A stretch of 64,000 nucleotides of DNA from Phyllobacterium myrsinacearum (GTDB lineage Bacteria; Pseudomonadota; Alphaproteobacteria; Rhizobiales; Rhizobiaceae), in NCBI RefSeq assembly GCF_002980555.1, contig NZ_PVBT01000002.1:186001-250000 (forward strand), given 5' to 3'. The notes below the pieces were generated by a model. That model made no database searches. It worked only from the letters and a program-made list of their open reading frames with translations, and was not told the origin of the DNA. The position numbers and the translations under genes were made by a program. Within the stretch, counting starts at the first letter, position 1, and every line of letters begins with the position of its first letter. Of this stretch, positions 25,596 through 35,535 are shown in pieces.

Positions 25596-26566
25596 GCCGT
25601 ATCGCCGGTTTGGGCCATTACGTTCCGGAGCGCCGCGTGGAAAACGCGGAGATAGAGAGCAACCTTGGGCTGGAACCCGGCTGGATCGAGCGAAGGACGG
25701 GTATCCGCACCCGGTACTGGGCTAGGGATGGCGAACGGCTCACCGACCTCGCCGCAAAGGCCGGGCAGTCGGCAATCGATGACGCCGGGCTGCAACCGGC
25801 CGATATCGCATTGACGCTGCTGGCCACCTCAACGCCCGACCATCTTCTGCCACCGTCGGCGCCGTTGCTTGCGCATCGGCTCAAGCTCGTCAATTCGGGT
25901 GCCCTTGATCTTGCGGGCGCCTGTTCGGGTTTCCTCTATGCGCTGACACTCGCGGATGGTTTCGTGCGCACGCAGAAGCGTCCGGCTCTCGTGGTTGCCG
26001 CCAACATCTTAAGCCGCCGCATCAACCCGGCCGAGCGGGCCAGTGCCGTCCTCTTTGCCGATGCGGCAGGTGCGGTCATTCTGGCGCCATCGGCAGAACC
26101 GGACGCAGGTCTGCTCGGTGTGGATTTGGCCGCCGATGGCAGCCATTATGACCTGATCTCCATTCCCGCCGGAGGATCGAAAAGGCCGTTTTCGCCTGAC
26201 ATGGCGGCAGCGGACGGCCTGATGACCATGCGTAACGGCAAGGAAATGTTCGCGCAGGCCGTGCATATGATGACGCGCTGCGCCGAACGGGCAATGGCGG
26301 ATGCGCGTATTGGCCCGCAGGACGTCAGCCGGTTCGTGCCGCACCAGGCCAATGCGCGTATTTTTGATCTCGTCAGCGGCAATCTTGGCATTGACGGGGC
26401 GCGGACGGTCCGCACCATAGCGGCCTACGGCAATTCCTCGGCGGCCACCATTCCGCTGTCCCTGTCGCTGGCGCATCGCGACCGGCAATTCACGTGCGGT
26501 GAACGGCTATTACTGACGGCTGCCGGTGCCGGTCTGACCGGCGGTGCCGTTGTCTGGGGTGTCTAG
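25592..26566 (+). CDS. bioZ: BioZ, KAS III-like enzyme of pimeloyl-ACP synthesis
   Basis: 324 residues, thiolase fold. Catalytic triad C111 (GACSGF), H250 (VPHQAN) and N280 (YGNSSAA). BioZ condenses glutaryl-CoA with malonyl-ACP to a precursor of pimeloyl-ACP in Brucella- and Agrobacterium-type bacteria and so replaces the BioC/BioH route, neither of which appears here. The overlap with bioA supports this over a housekeeping FabH. Confidence 0.93.
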   Translation: MSRIAGLGHYVPERRVENAEIESNLGLEPGWIERRTGIRTRYWARDGERLTDLAAKAGQSAIDDAGLQPADIALTLLATSTPDHLLPPSAPLLAHRLKLVNSGALDLAGACSGFLYALTLADGFVRTQKRPALVVAANILSRRINPAERASAVLFADAAGAVILAPSAEPDAGLLGVDLAADGSHYDLISIPAGGSKRPFSPDMAAADGLMTMRNGKEMFAQAVHMMTRCAERAMADARIGPQDVSRFVPHQANARIFDLVSGNLGIDGARTVRTIAAYGNSSAATIPLSLSLAHRDRQFTCGERLLLTAAGAGLTGGAVVWGV

Positions 26567-26598
26567 GCCGGTGTCCGAGTGAGCTGGCACGCGCCGCA

Positions 26599-27252
26599 CT
26601 ATTTCTGAATGTTGCGCATGATCATGTCGTAATGCGCGTTCACATAGTCGTCGAGTTGCGGCAGGTTGGTCTGGCAGTCCAGGAGTTTGTCGATCGTCAA
26701 TGTCAGTGCGGGGCTGAGCAGGATATGGCTGCTCTCGCTGGTTGCAGCTCCCGGCCGGAAAACACCTTCCCGGACACCCTTTTCAATGAGGTTCTGAAAC
26801 ATGGTCAGCATGGGCAGGACAAACTCATTGTAATGAGCCGCAGTCAGCTCGGGAAAACTCCGGCCGTCGGAAATCAGAAAGCGCAGGATTTCCCGCGAGT
26901 AAGGATTGACGGTCATGTGCTCGTAGACCGTATCGAGGAAAAGCCGGATGAGTTCATGCGGCGGGCGGTTCTGATGCTCGCTCAGAAACTGTTCCTCGTT
27001 GAAAATCGGCTGCGAGAGTTTGCGCACGACATCGTGAAACAACTCTTCCTTGTTCTGGAAATAGAGATAGATCGTGCCTTTGGTCACGCCCGCCCGCCTG
27101 GCCACATCTTCGATGCGGGTGGCCGTATAGCCGCGCTCGACAAATTCATCGAACGCCGCGTGCAGAATCTCCTGCGGACGCTGCGCCTTGCGGCGGGCCC
27201 GCACGCCGGTGCCTGGTCCGGTTGCGCTTGACGCATTTTTTATTTCGGCCAT
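26599..27252 (-). CDS. TetR-family repressor of the RND efflux operon
   Basis: 217 residues. The N-terminal HTH is EILHAAFDEFVERGYTATRIEDVARRAGVTKGTIYLYFQNKEELF. The C-terminal part resembles the TetR_C domain of AcrR-like efflux regulators. ATG 27252 (GGA eight bases upstream) is preferred over an ATG at 27300 that would lie in the operator. It diverges from the efflux genes with a 22-base palindrome between. Confidence 0.88.
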   Translation of the reverse strand: MAEIKNASSATGPGTGVRARRKAQRPQEILHAAFDEFVERGYTATRIEDVARRAGVTKGTIYLYFQNKEELFHDVVRKLSQPIFNEEQFLSEHQNRPPHELIRLFLDTVYEHMTVNPYSREILRFLISDGRSFPELTAAHYNEFVLPMLTMFQNLIEKGVREGVFRPGAATSESSHILLSPALTLTIDKLLDCQTNLPQLDDYVNAHYDMIMRNIQK

Positions 27253-27298
27253 GATTTCATCCAATGGAGCCTTGAAGTCGACTTGGATAACATTATAC

Positions 27299-27320
27299 AT
27301 TGACTGAACAACCAGTCAAT
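27299..27320. promoter_or_regulatory. 22-base palindrome, TetR operator
   Basis: ATTGACTG-AACAAC-CAGTCAAT has perfect eight-base arms and lies between the divergent TetR and adaptor genes. It contains ATTGACT, which may also serve as a promoter -35 element. Confidence 0.8.
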
Positions 27321-27355
27321 AATATACCCGTCACACCTTTTCATGGATTGGTTGA

Positions 27356-28501
27356 ATGATGCGGCCTGACTTTTACTCCTCTGGATTTGTGGTTGAGCGC
27401 CAGCGGCAATGGTATGATCCGTCTGCAGTGCCCAAGGTGCTGGGATTGGTTTTAGGGCTTGTCCTGCTGGCGGGTTGTCAGCCGCAAAAGGCCGCTGAAC
27501 AGAAGCCACCGGCGCAGGTGAATGCTGCGAAGGTTGAATTCACCGACTATGCGCAGAGTGTTTCGGTGACCGGCGAGATCAGGGCGAAGATCGACAGCAA
27601 TCTTTCGTTCCGGGTGAGCGGCAAGGTGACCGAACGGCTTGTGGATGTAGGGGACCATGTTGCTGCGGGCGACGTGCTTGCGCGCATCGACCCGGCCCAG
27701 CAGCAGGCCGACGTTGCCGCGTCCGATGCGGCGGTTCGCTCCGCCGAGGCGCAGCTGCGCCAGACCACTTCCGCCTTCGACCGGCAAAAAGCGCTGCTCG
27801 CACAGGGTTTCACCACGAGGAGCGCCTATGACAGTGCCGAGGAAGCCCAGCGTACGGCACAGGGCTCTCTCGATGCGGCCAGGGCGCAGTTGCAGACATC
27901 GCGCGAAACCCTGTCCTATACGGAGTTGAAAGCTGATGCTCCCGGCGTGGTGACCGCGCGCAATATCGAAGTGGGGCAGGTGACGCAGATCGCATCGACC
28001 GCTTTCACGGTGGCGGTGGATGGTCCGCGCGATGCAATCTTCAACGTCTATGAAGGATTGGTGACGCGCAATATCGGCAATCAACAGATCCAGATTGTTC
28101 TGTTCGACAACCCCGCCGTAACGGCTGCCGGAACCATTCGCGAGGTCTCCCCGACGGTCGACGGTGCCTCGGGTACCGTGCGGGTCAAGGTCGCGGTACA
28201 AAACCCGGCACCTGAGATGGCCCTTGGTTCCGTGGTGATCGGAACGGTGAAGTTGCCGGCCGTCAAGGCAGCCGTGCTGCCATCGTCAGTCTTGACATCG
28301 GACAATGGCAAGCCTGCCGTATGGGTCATCGATCCGCAGACCAGTGCCGTCGGCCTGCGCAATGTGACCGTGACGGCCTATGAGTCGCTGACCGTCGCCA
28401 TCGGCGGCGGATTGCAGGCGGGCGAACAGGTCGTGACGACAGGTGGGACGCGGTTGCGGCCAACCGAGATTGTAGCAATCAAGAGTGGTGATCCGTCATG
28501 A
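27356..28501 (+). CDS. RND efflux periplasmic adaptor lipoprotein 1 (HlyD/MFP family)
   Basis: About 381 residues. A hydrophobic segment ends in the lipobox LLAGC, so the mature protein should be lipid-anchored in the periplasm. The membrane-fusion pattern follows: lipoyl half GKVTERLVDVGDHVAAGDVLARIDPA, a helical hairpin (residues ~110-185) and the second lipoyl half LKADAPGVVTARNIEVGQVT. The 5' end is uncertain: a GTG at 27428 would place the lipobox closer to the N-terminus, as is normal. Confidence 0.88.
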   Translation: MMRPDFYSSGFVVERQRQWYDPSAVPKVLGLVLGLVLLAGCQPQKAAEQKPPAQVNAAKVEFTDYAQSVSVTGEIRAKIDSNLSFRVSGKVTERLVDVGDHVAAGDVLARIDPAQQQADVAASDAAVRSAEAQLRQTTSAFDRQKALLAQGFTTRSAYDSAEEAQRTAQGSLDAARAQLQTSRETLSYTELKADAPGVVTARNIEVGQVTQIASTAFTVAVDGPRDAIFNVYEGLVTRNIGNQQIQIVLFDNPAVTAAGTIREVSPTVDGASGTVRVKVAVQNPAPEMALGSVVIGTVKLPAVKAAVLPSSVLTSDNGKPAVWVIDPQTSAVGLRNVTVTAYESLTVAIGGGLQAGEQVVTTGGTRLRPTEIVAIKSGDPS

Positions 28502-29583
28502 GGCGTGTTCTCGTTTGCGGCGCAAGCCTTGTGTGTCTGGGTGTTGCTCTCAGTGCCTGCCAGAGGGAAGGCGAGGCCAAGCAGCCGGAAGTCGTGCGTC
28601 CGGTCCTGTCGGTCGTCGTCAAATCGCAAACACTGCAGGTCCGGGGATTTGCCGGCAAGATCGAACCGCGTTTTGAAACCCAGCTCGGCTTCCGTACCCT
28701 TGGCCGTATCGTGCGTCGCGACGTGTCGGTCGGAGACCAGGTTTCAAACGGACAGGAGATTGCGGCAATCGATCCGCTCGCGCTGGAACTGGCCGTGCAG
28801 GCGGCGCAGGCGAACCTGTCATCGACCAAGGCCCAGCTGGCCAATGCGGCATCAACGGCCGACCGGCAGAAGGCACTCCTCAGCCAGAATTCGGCAACGG
28901 AAGCTGTCGTCGATCAGGCGCAGCAGGCCTATGAAGCCGCCGTCGCCTCGGTTGTGCGCTCAGAGGCTGACCTGACGAAGGCGCGCGAAGAACTCGGTTA
29001 TGCGGTGCTGCGATCCGACTTCGATGGCGTGGTGACATCTCTGCAGGCGGATGTCGGGCAGACGGTGACCGCTGGCCAGCTGGTGGCCGTCGTCGCGCGG
29101 CCTGATGTGCGTGAGGCGGTTGTCGATATTCCCGAAACGGTGGCCGGCGCGATCACAGCCGGAAGCAAGTTCGGTGTCTCGCTGCAAACCGATCCGACCA
29201 TACAGACGGCGGGTGTCGTCCGGGAAATCGCGCCGCAGGCGGATGAAGCCACACGCACACGCCGGACACGCATCACGCTGCAGCAGCCGCCGGAAGGGTT
29301 CCGCCTGGGAACCACGGTGACGGCGTATCTCACCACCGCCGCCGATCCGCGCATCCGCATTCCGGCAACGGCAATCCTCGACAGGGATGGCAAGGCCTTC
29401 GTCTGGCTGATCGATGAAAAACAGGCGGCGGTTTCGGCCAGGGAAGTCAAGCTGGAAGACCGCACCCATGCGGATGCCATTGTCGTGTCCGGGCTGGCCG
29501 ACGGCGACCGGATCGCCACGGCCGGGGCGCATAGCCTGGCCGAAGGCCAGAAAATCAAGATGACTGACGGGAATCCGCTATGA
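28498..29583 (+). CDS. RND efflux periplasmic adaptor lipoprotein 2 (HlyD/MFP family)
   Basis: 361 residues with a short signal ending in lipobox ALSAC (cysteine near 21). Lipoyl halves LGRIVRRDVSVGDQVSNGQEIAAIDP and LRSDFDGVVTSLQADVGQTVTAGQ flank a coiled hairpin rich in alanine and glutamine. It differs clearly from adaptor 1, so the two may form a hetero-hexamer. ATGA overlap with gene 1 and with the pump gene. Confidence 0.9.
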   Translation: MRRVLVCGASLVCLGVALSACQREGEAKQPEVVRPVLSVVVKSQTLQVRGFAGKIEPRFETQLGFRTLGRIVRRDVSVGDQVSNGQEIAAIDPLALELAVQAAQANLSSTKAQLANAASTADRQKALLSQNSATEAVVDQAQQAYEAAVASVVRSEADLTKAREELGYAVLRSDFDGVVTSLQADVGQTVTAGQLVAVVARPDVREAVVDIPETVAGAITAGSKFGVSLQTDPTIQTAGVVREIAPQADEATRTRRTRITLQQPPEGFRLGTTVTAYLTTAADPRIRIPATAILDRDGKAFVWLIDEKQAAVSAREVKLEDRTHADAIVVSGLADGDRIATAGAHSLAEGQKIKMTDGNPL

Positions 29584-32500
29584 AGAAGTTCAACCTCTCG
29601 GAATGGGCGCTCGATCACCGCTCTCTCGTCTGGTATTTCATGATCGTTTTCACGATTGCAGGGATTTTCTCCTATCTCAATCTCGGCCGTGAAGAAGACC
29701 CGAACTTCACCATCAAGACCATGGTGATCTCGGCGCAATGGCCGGGAGCCTCGGTCGACGACACGACGACTCAGGTCACCGAGCGGATCGAAAAGAAGCT
29801 CGAGGAACTCGATACGCTGGACTACACCCGCAGTGTCAGTTCGCCGGGATCGACGACGATTTTCCTCAACCTCAAGGATACTGTGCGCGGCGATGCCGTC
29901 ACGCAAACCTGGATCCGTGTCCGCAACATGATCCGCGATATTTCCCCGCAATTTCCGCAAGGTGTTGTCGGCCCGTTCTTCAACGACCAGTTCGGCGATG
30001 TCTATGGCAATGTCTACGGTTTCACTTCGGACGGGTTGAGCCGGCGGCAACTGCGTGATTACGTCGAGGACATCAGACGGAAAATCCTGACAGTTCCGGA
30101 TGTCGGCAAGGTCGAGCTTGTGGGTGCGCAGGACGAGGCGATCTATCTGGAGTTCTCGCCCAAGCAGGTTGCGGCCCTCGGGCTCGACCAGCAGGCCATC
30201 ATCAGCACCCTGCAGGCGCAGAATGCGATTACCCCGTCGGGCGTCATCGAAACCGGCCCTGAACGGGTGATGATCCGGGTGAACGGCCAGTTCGTATCGG
30301 AGAAGAGCCTGCAGGCCATCAACCTTCGCGTCAATGACCGCTTCTTCCGGCTGAGCGATGTCGCACGGGTTACCCGCGGCTATATCGATCCGCCGACGAG
30401 TCTGTTCCGCGTGAACGGCAAGGAAGCCATCGGTCTTGCCATCGGCATGAAGCCGAACGGCAACCTCTTGAAGTTTGGCGAACACCTCAAGGCGCAGATG
30501 CAGCAGATCACGGCCGATTTGCCCGTGGGCGTTGGCGTCAATCTGGTTTCGGACCAGCCGCAAATCGTCGAGGAGGCCGTATCGGGCTTTACGCGCGCGC
30601 TGTTTGAAGCCGTCGCTATTGTGCTGGCGGTCAGCTTTGTCAGCCTGGGCATGCGTGCCGGTTTCGTGGTTGCGCTGGCCATACCGCTTGTCCTGGCGAT
30701 CACCTTCATGGTGATGGAATATATGGGCATCTCGCTCCAGCGTATTTCACTGGGCGCGCTGATCATCGCGCTGGGTCTGCTCGTCGATGATGCGATGATC
30801 GCCGTCGAGATGATGGTGGCGCGGCTTGAGGCAGGAGACAATCTGCGCAAGGCCGCCACCTATGTGTACACGCACACAGCCTTTCCAATGCTGACGGGCA
30901 CGCTGGTGACGGTGTCCGGCTTCATTCCCGTTGGCCTCAACAGCAGCGCGGCGGGTGAATTCACCTATACGCTGTTCGTCGTGATCGCCGTATCGCTGAT
31001 TGTTTCGTGGATCGTGGCGGTCATTTTCACACCGCTGCTCGGCGTGACATTGCTGCCGAAGACCATGAAGAACAAGCACGAGAACCCTGGGCGGTTTACC
31101 CTGTGGTTCCAGCGCATTCTCCTGCTCTGCATGCGGTTCCGCTGGGTGACCATCGCCGCCACTGTCGTGATTTTCGCGGTGTCTTTGTACGGAATGGGTC
31201 ACGTCCAGCAGCAGTTCTTCCCCAACTCCGACCGTCATGAGCTGATCGTCGACTGGAACCTGCCGCAGAATGCCTCGATCCTCGAAACCAAGGCGCAGAT
31301 GGATAAGTTCGAGGCGGAGCAACTGGCCGGCAACGCCGATATTGATCATTGGAGTTCCTATGTCGGGCAGGGTGCCATCCGCTTCCTTCTGTCATTCGAC
31401 GTGCAGCCGTCAAATCCGTTCTTCGGGCAGACGGTGATCGTAACGAAGAGCCTGGAGGCCCGCGACCGGCTGCGGACGAAATTGCAGGCCTGGCTGAAGA
31501 ACGAGTTTCCGAGCACGGACGCCTTTGTGCATCTGCTGGATATCGGCCCGCCCGTCGGCCGCCCGGTTCAGTACCGGGTCAGCGGTCCTGACGTGCAGAA
31601 GGTGCGCGACTACGCCCACGACATGGCCAATCTGATTGCCGGCAATCCGTCCATCGGCGACATCACCTTTGACTGGAACGAGCCCTCCCGCGTCATCAAG
31701 GTCGACGTGCTGCAGGACAAGGCGCGGCAGCTCGGAATCACCTCGGAATCGATTGCCTCGTCGCTCAATGCCGTTGTCGGCGGTTCGACGATCACGCAGG
31801 TCAGGGATTCGATCTATCTCATCAATGTGGTTGCGCGGGCCCGCGCCGATGAACGCGGCTCGATCGATCAGCTTCGCAATATCCAGCTGACGACCAGCAA
31901 CGGCCAGTCCGTGCCGGCTGCCGCTGTTGCAAACTTCCGCTATGAACTCGAGCAGTCCGTGGTCTGGCGCCGGGCACGTCAACCCACCATCACGCTGAAA
32001 GCGGGCATCCTCGGCGACCTTCAACCCGCAACAGTGGTGTCGCAACTCGCACCCAGGGTTGCCGAGTTCGCCGGCAAGCTGCCGCCCGGCTACGGCGTCG
32101 TCGTTGGCGGTGCGGTGGAAGAAAGCGGCAAGGCCCAGGCGCCCATCGCGGCGGTTGCTCCGCTCATGCTGTTTGCTATGGTGACCCTTTTGATGATCCA
32201 GTTGCAAAGCTTCCAGAGGCTGTTCCTGGTCTTTGCGGTGGCGCCGCTGGCCATCATCGGTGTCGTTGCCGCGTTGCTCTCCAGCAATTCCCCGCTGGGT
32301 TTTGTGGCTTTGCTTGGCGTCCTCGCATTGATCGGCATTCTGATCCGCAATTCGGTGATCCTTGTCGTCCAGATCGAGGATCTCAGACGGGAAGGCAAGG
32401 ATCCATGGAGCGCGGTGGTCGAAGCGACGGAGCATCGCATGCGGCCGATCATGCTGACGGCTGCCGCGGCCAGCCTTGCGCTCATTCCGATCGCCCGGGA

Positions 32501-32669
32501 AATATTCTGGGGTCCGATGGCCTATGCCATGATGGGCGGCATTATCGTGGGCACGGTGCTGACGCTTCTGTTCCTGCCTGCTCTCTACATCGCATGGTTC
32601 CGCATCAAGGCGCCGGACAATACTGCCCCGCCGCAAGCGCATCAGGAACCGGCAGGTGTAAACGCATGA
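29580..32669 (+). CDS. RND-family efflux pump, inner-membrane subunit
   Basis: 1029 residues, HAE-1/AcrB-like. It begins with one membrane helix (SLVWYFMIVFTIAGIFSYLNLGREEDPNFTIKTM), has two large periplasmic loops, and carries the proton-relay aspartates in LIIALGLLVDDAMIAVEMM around residue 400. The repeat half ends with TEHRMRPIMLTAAAASLALIP. GREEDP and two adaptor genes are typical of a Gram-negative RND subgroup that exports drugs or fatty compounds. No outer-membrane channel gene is nearby, so a shared TolC-like protein is expected. Confidence 0.94.
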   Translation: MKKFNLSEWALDHRSLVWYFMIVFTIAGIFSYLNLGREEDPNFTIKTMVISAQWPGASVDDTTTQVTERIEKKLEELDTLDYTRSVSSPGSTTIFLNLKDTVRGDAVTQTWIRVRNMIRDISPQFPQGVVGPFFNDQFGDVYGNVYGFTSDGLSRRQLRDYVEDIRRKILTVPDVGKVELVGAQDEAIYLEFSPKQVAALGLDQQAIISTLQAQNAITPSGVIETGPERVMIRVNGQFVSEKSLQAINLRVNDRFFRLSDVARVTRGYIDPPTSLFRVNGKEAIGLAIGMKPNGNLLKFGEHLKAQMQQITADLPVGVGVNLVSDQPQIVEEAVSGFTRALFEAVAIVLAVSFVSLGMRAGFVVALAIPLVLAITFMVMEYMGISLQRISLGALIIALGLLVDDAMIAVEMMVARLEAGDNLRKAATYVYTHTAFPMLTGTLVTVSGFIPVGLNSSAAGEFTYTLFVVIAVSLIVSWIVAVIFTPLLGVTLLPKTMKNKHENPGRFTLWFQRILLLCMRFRWVTIAATVVIFAVSLYGMGHVQQQFFPNSDRHELIVDWNLPQNASILETKAQMDKFEAEQLAGNADIDHWSSYVGQGAIRFLLSFDVQPSNPFFGQTVIVTKSLEARDRLRTKLQAWLKNEFPSTDAFVHLLDIGPPVGRPVQYRVSGPDVQKVRDYAHDMANLIAGNPSIGDITFDWNEPSRVIKVDVLQDKARQLGITSESIASSLNAVVGGSTITQVRDSIYLINVVARARADERGSIDQLRNIQLTTSNGQSVPAAAVANFRYELEQSVVWRRARQPTITLKAGILGDLQPATVVSQLAPRVAEFAGKLPPGYGVVVGGAVEESGKAQAPIAAVAPLMLFAMVTLLMIQLQSFQRLFLVFAVAPLAIIGVVAALLSSNSPLGFVALLGVLALIGILIRNSVILVVQIEDLRREGKDPWSAVVEATEHRMRPIMLTAAAASLALIPIAREIFWGPMAYAMMGGIIVGTVLTLLFLPALYIAWFRIKAPDNTAPPQAHQEPAGVNA

Positions 32670-32714
32670 CGGATAGGCGGGCGCCAAGTGCTCCCGCCAG
32701 AGAATGGAAACAGC

Positions 32715-33767
<1,053 letters not shown>

Positions 33768-33786
33768 CAGACGAAATTGGCGCCAA

Positions 33787-33814
33787 TAAAAATCCGGGGC
33801 CTTGCGGCCCCGGA
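33787..33814 (-). terminator. Terminator of the second porin gene
   Basis: TCCGGGGCC-loop-GGCCCCGGA followed leftwards by TTTTT. It lies 20 bases after the porin stop codon and is also placed to stop rightward transcripts from the racemase gene. Confidence 0.9.
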
Positions 33815-33833
33815 CTGTCCCATCTTGCGATGA

Positions 33834-34946
33834 TTAGAAGTTGCGCTGGAAGCGGATGATACCGCCGAAGGCATCGTCGTTGCCGCCATGGGCAAGCGAG
33901 TAGTCCTTACGCGCACCGTCAAACTTGGTGTAGTTGAGTTCCGGTGTGATCGTGAAGCCAGGAACAAGTTCGTAGGCCACGTTCAAAGCAGCAGCAAGGG
34001 TGCCCTGTTCTTCGTAAGCAACCTGTGCATTGACCGTTGCCTTGTCGGAAACCTTGGCAGCCAAGCCGCCCCAGATGGCGTAATCGCCTTCCCACGTACC
34101 GAACCAGTTGCGATGGACGTTGGTGTTGAAAGACCTGTCGTCATAGTTGGTCTGGTAGGCACCCATTACCCATGCGGTAACGGCATCGGTAATCTTCACG
34201 TCCAAGCGAGCCTTGAAGCCCCACTCTTCGACGGCAGAATCATAACCGGCGATACCGGAGATCTTGCCCCAGCTCTGTTCCCACTTCGCACCAATGAGTG
34301 CATGGGGCATGTAGTCATCGATGCGGTAGTCGTAGCTCTGACCATTCAGCGTTTCAGCTTCGCCCTGTTCAGCGGCGATGATGGCCGAGAAGCCGTTTCC
34401 GCCCGTATAGGTGTAGCTGACCTGGTTGCTGGCAAAGCTGTTGTACTGGATCACGTCGTCGTTGATGATATCGCCGGCATAACCAACCCACGAACCGAAG
34501 ATTTCATCGGCGACGCCGATGCGGAAACCGCCCAGTTCGATAAAGGCCTGCGGAATGGAAGTGCCATTGGAACCGTTCCGGTAGTTGAAACGGGTTTCAA
34601 TGTACGAACGCAATGTGCCAAGTTCAGTTTCCGTACGGGCATCAAAGCGGATCGTGGCACGGGTCAGAAAGTCGTATGTGCCGTCACCGTTGGGATCGCT
34701 GCCCTGATTGACGTGACCGCCGGTGTAAACACTGTCACCGCCCTGAACGTCAGCACGCAGATAGCCGCCGATCTTCAGACATGTTTCCGTGCCCGGAATA
34801 TAGAAGAAGCCGGCACCATATGCGTCACACACTTTGACGTATTCGACGGCTTCCGGTTCAGCGACAACGACTGCATCGGCAGCGCGGGCCCCCGATACCG
34901 CGATAAGCGCAGCAGCGGAGCCAAGAAGAAGACTTTTGATATTCAT
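33834..34946 (-). CDS. Outer-membrane porin, Omp2b/porin_2 family (copy 2)
   Basis: 370 residues, signal peptide NIKSLLLGSAAALIAVSGARA. Same mature N-terminus (AADAVVVAEPEAVEYVKVCDAYG), cysteine pair, constriction-loop region and C-terminal RFQRNF as copy 1; the main differences are surface-loop insertions, such as the GSDPNGDGTYDF segment near residue 85. ATG 34946 is preceded by CTGGAGATC. Confidence 0.95.
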   Translation of the reverse strand: MNIKSLLLGSAAALIAVSGARAADAVVVAEPEAVEYVKVCDAYGAGFFYIPGTETCLKIGGYLRADVQGGDSVYTGGHVNQGSDPNGDGTYDFLTRATIRFDARTETELGTLRSYIETRFNYRNGSNGTSIPQAFIELGGFRIGVADEIFGSWVGYAGDIINDDVIQYNSFASNQVSYTYTGGNGFSAIIAAEQGEAETLNGQSYDYRIDDYMPHALIGAKWEQSWGKISGIAGYDSAVEEWGFKARLDVKITDAVTAWVMGAYQTNYDDRSFNTNVHRNWFGTWEGDYAIWGGLAAKVSDKATVNAQVAYEEQGTLAAALNVAYELVPGFTITPELNYTKFDGARKDYSLAHGGNDDAFGGIIRFQRNF

Positions 34947-35535
34947 GTTGATCTCCAGTTAAGGATCATTGTTTTAGGGGCAAGCCAAATTCGCAATGCC
35001 TCACTTATGTCTTACTTTGGTACCCTTTTGGTCAAAGGACATAACTGGTGGTATATTGCTACTAGAAGCATTGTTGCCAATTTGCATCAATCGCTCATGT
35101 CCAAAATGGCATCATTGCGAACCTGTTTTGGTTTTCAGGCCGAGCGAAACGCCCAGCCGGCTTAGAGTTTTTCGATGCAAATCAAATCTTTGTAAGGCTT
35201 GAGCCACGCCAGGGGATGCCAACAGAACCCGCATATGAAAACCGCAGTTTTCGGTAAATGGCGCGGGAAAGCGGTGTTTGGAACGATTGTGCGGTGCAAA
35301 ATTGGTAGCAAAAAGCCACCAGTTTTATCCTTTGACTGCCTTGGAAATCGGATGCAACGTGACGAGGCAAATTCTCGTCCGCGTAGAAGGACTGCGTCGG
35401 ACGGAAGGCAAATGAGTTTAATTGATCTCCAGTCAATGCTCAGCGACCCCGCCCCATTCCTTGAGGCGGGGTCATTTCATTTGAGCGTGAAGAGGTTGGG
35501 TGGCCGGAGAATCTGCTCTGTCAGAGCGGCCGCAC
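34947..35535. other. 589-base gap upstream of the second porin
   Basis: No supported protein-coding gene. The left part is AT-richer and should hold the porin promoter and a long leader. The only structured element recognised is the GC hairpin at 35445-35473. A small RNA ending at that hairpin is possible but not shown. Confidence 0.45.
35445..35473. terminator. Nine-base GC stem-loop, possible terminator
   Basis: GACCCCGCC and GGCGGGGTC pair perfectly around an 11-base loop, followed on the + strand by ATTTCATTT. It stands about 60 bases beyond the leftward regulator gene's stop. The weak U-tract makes its direction uncertain. Confidence 0.5.
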
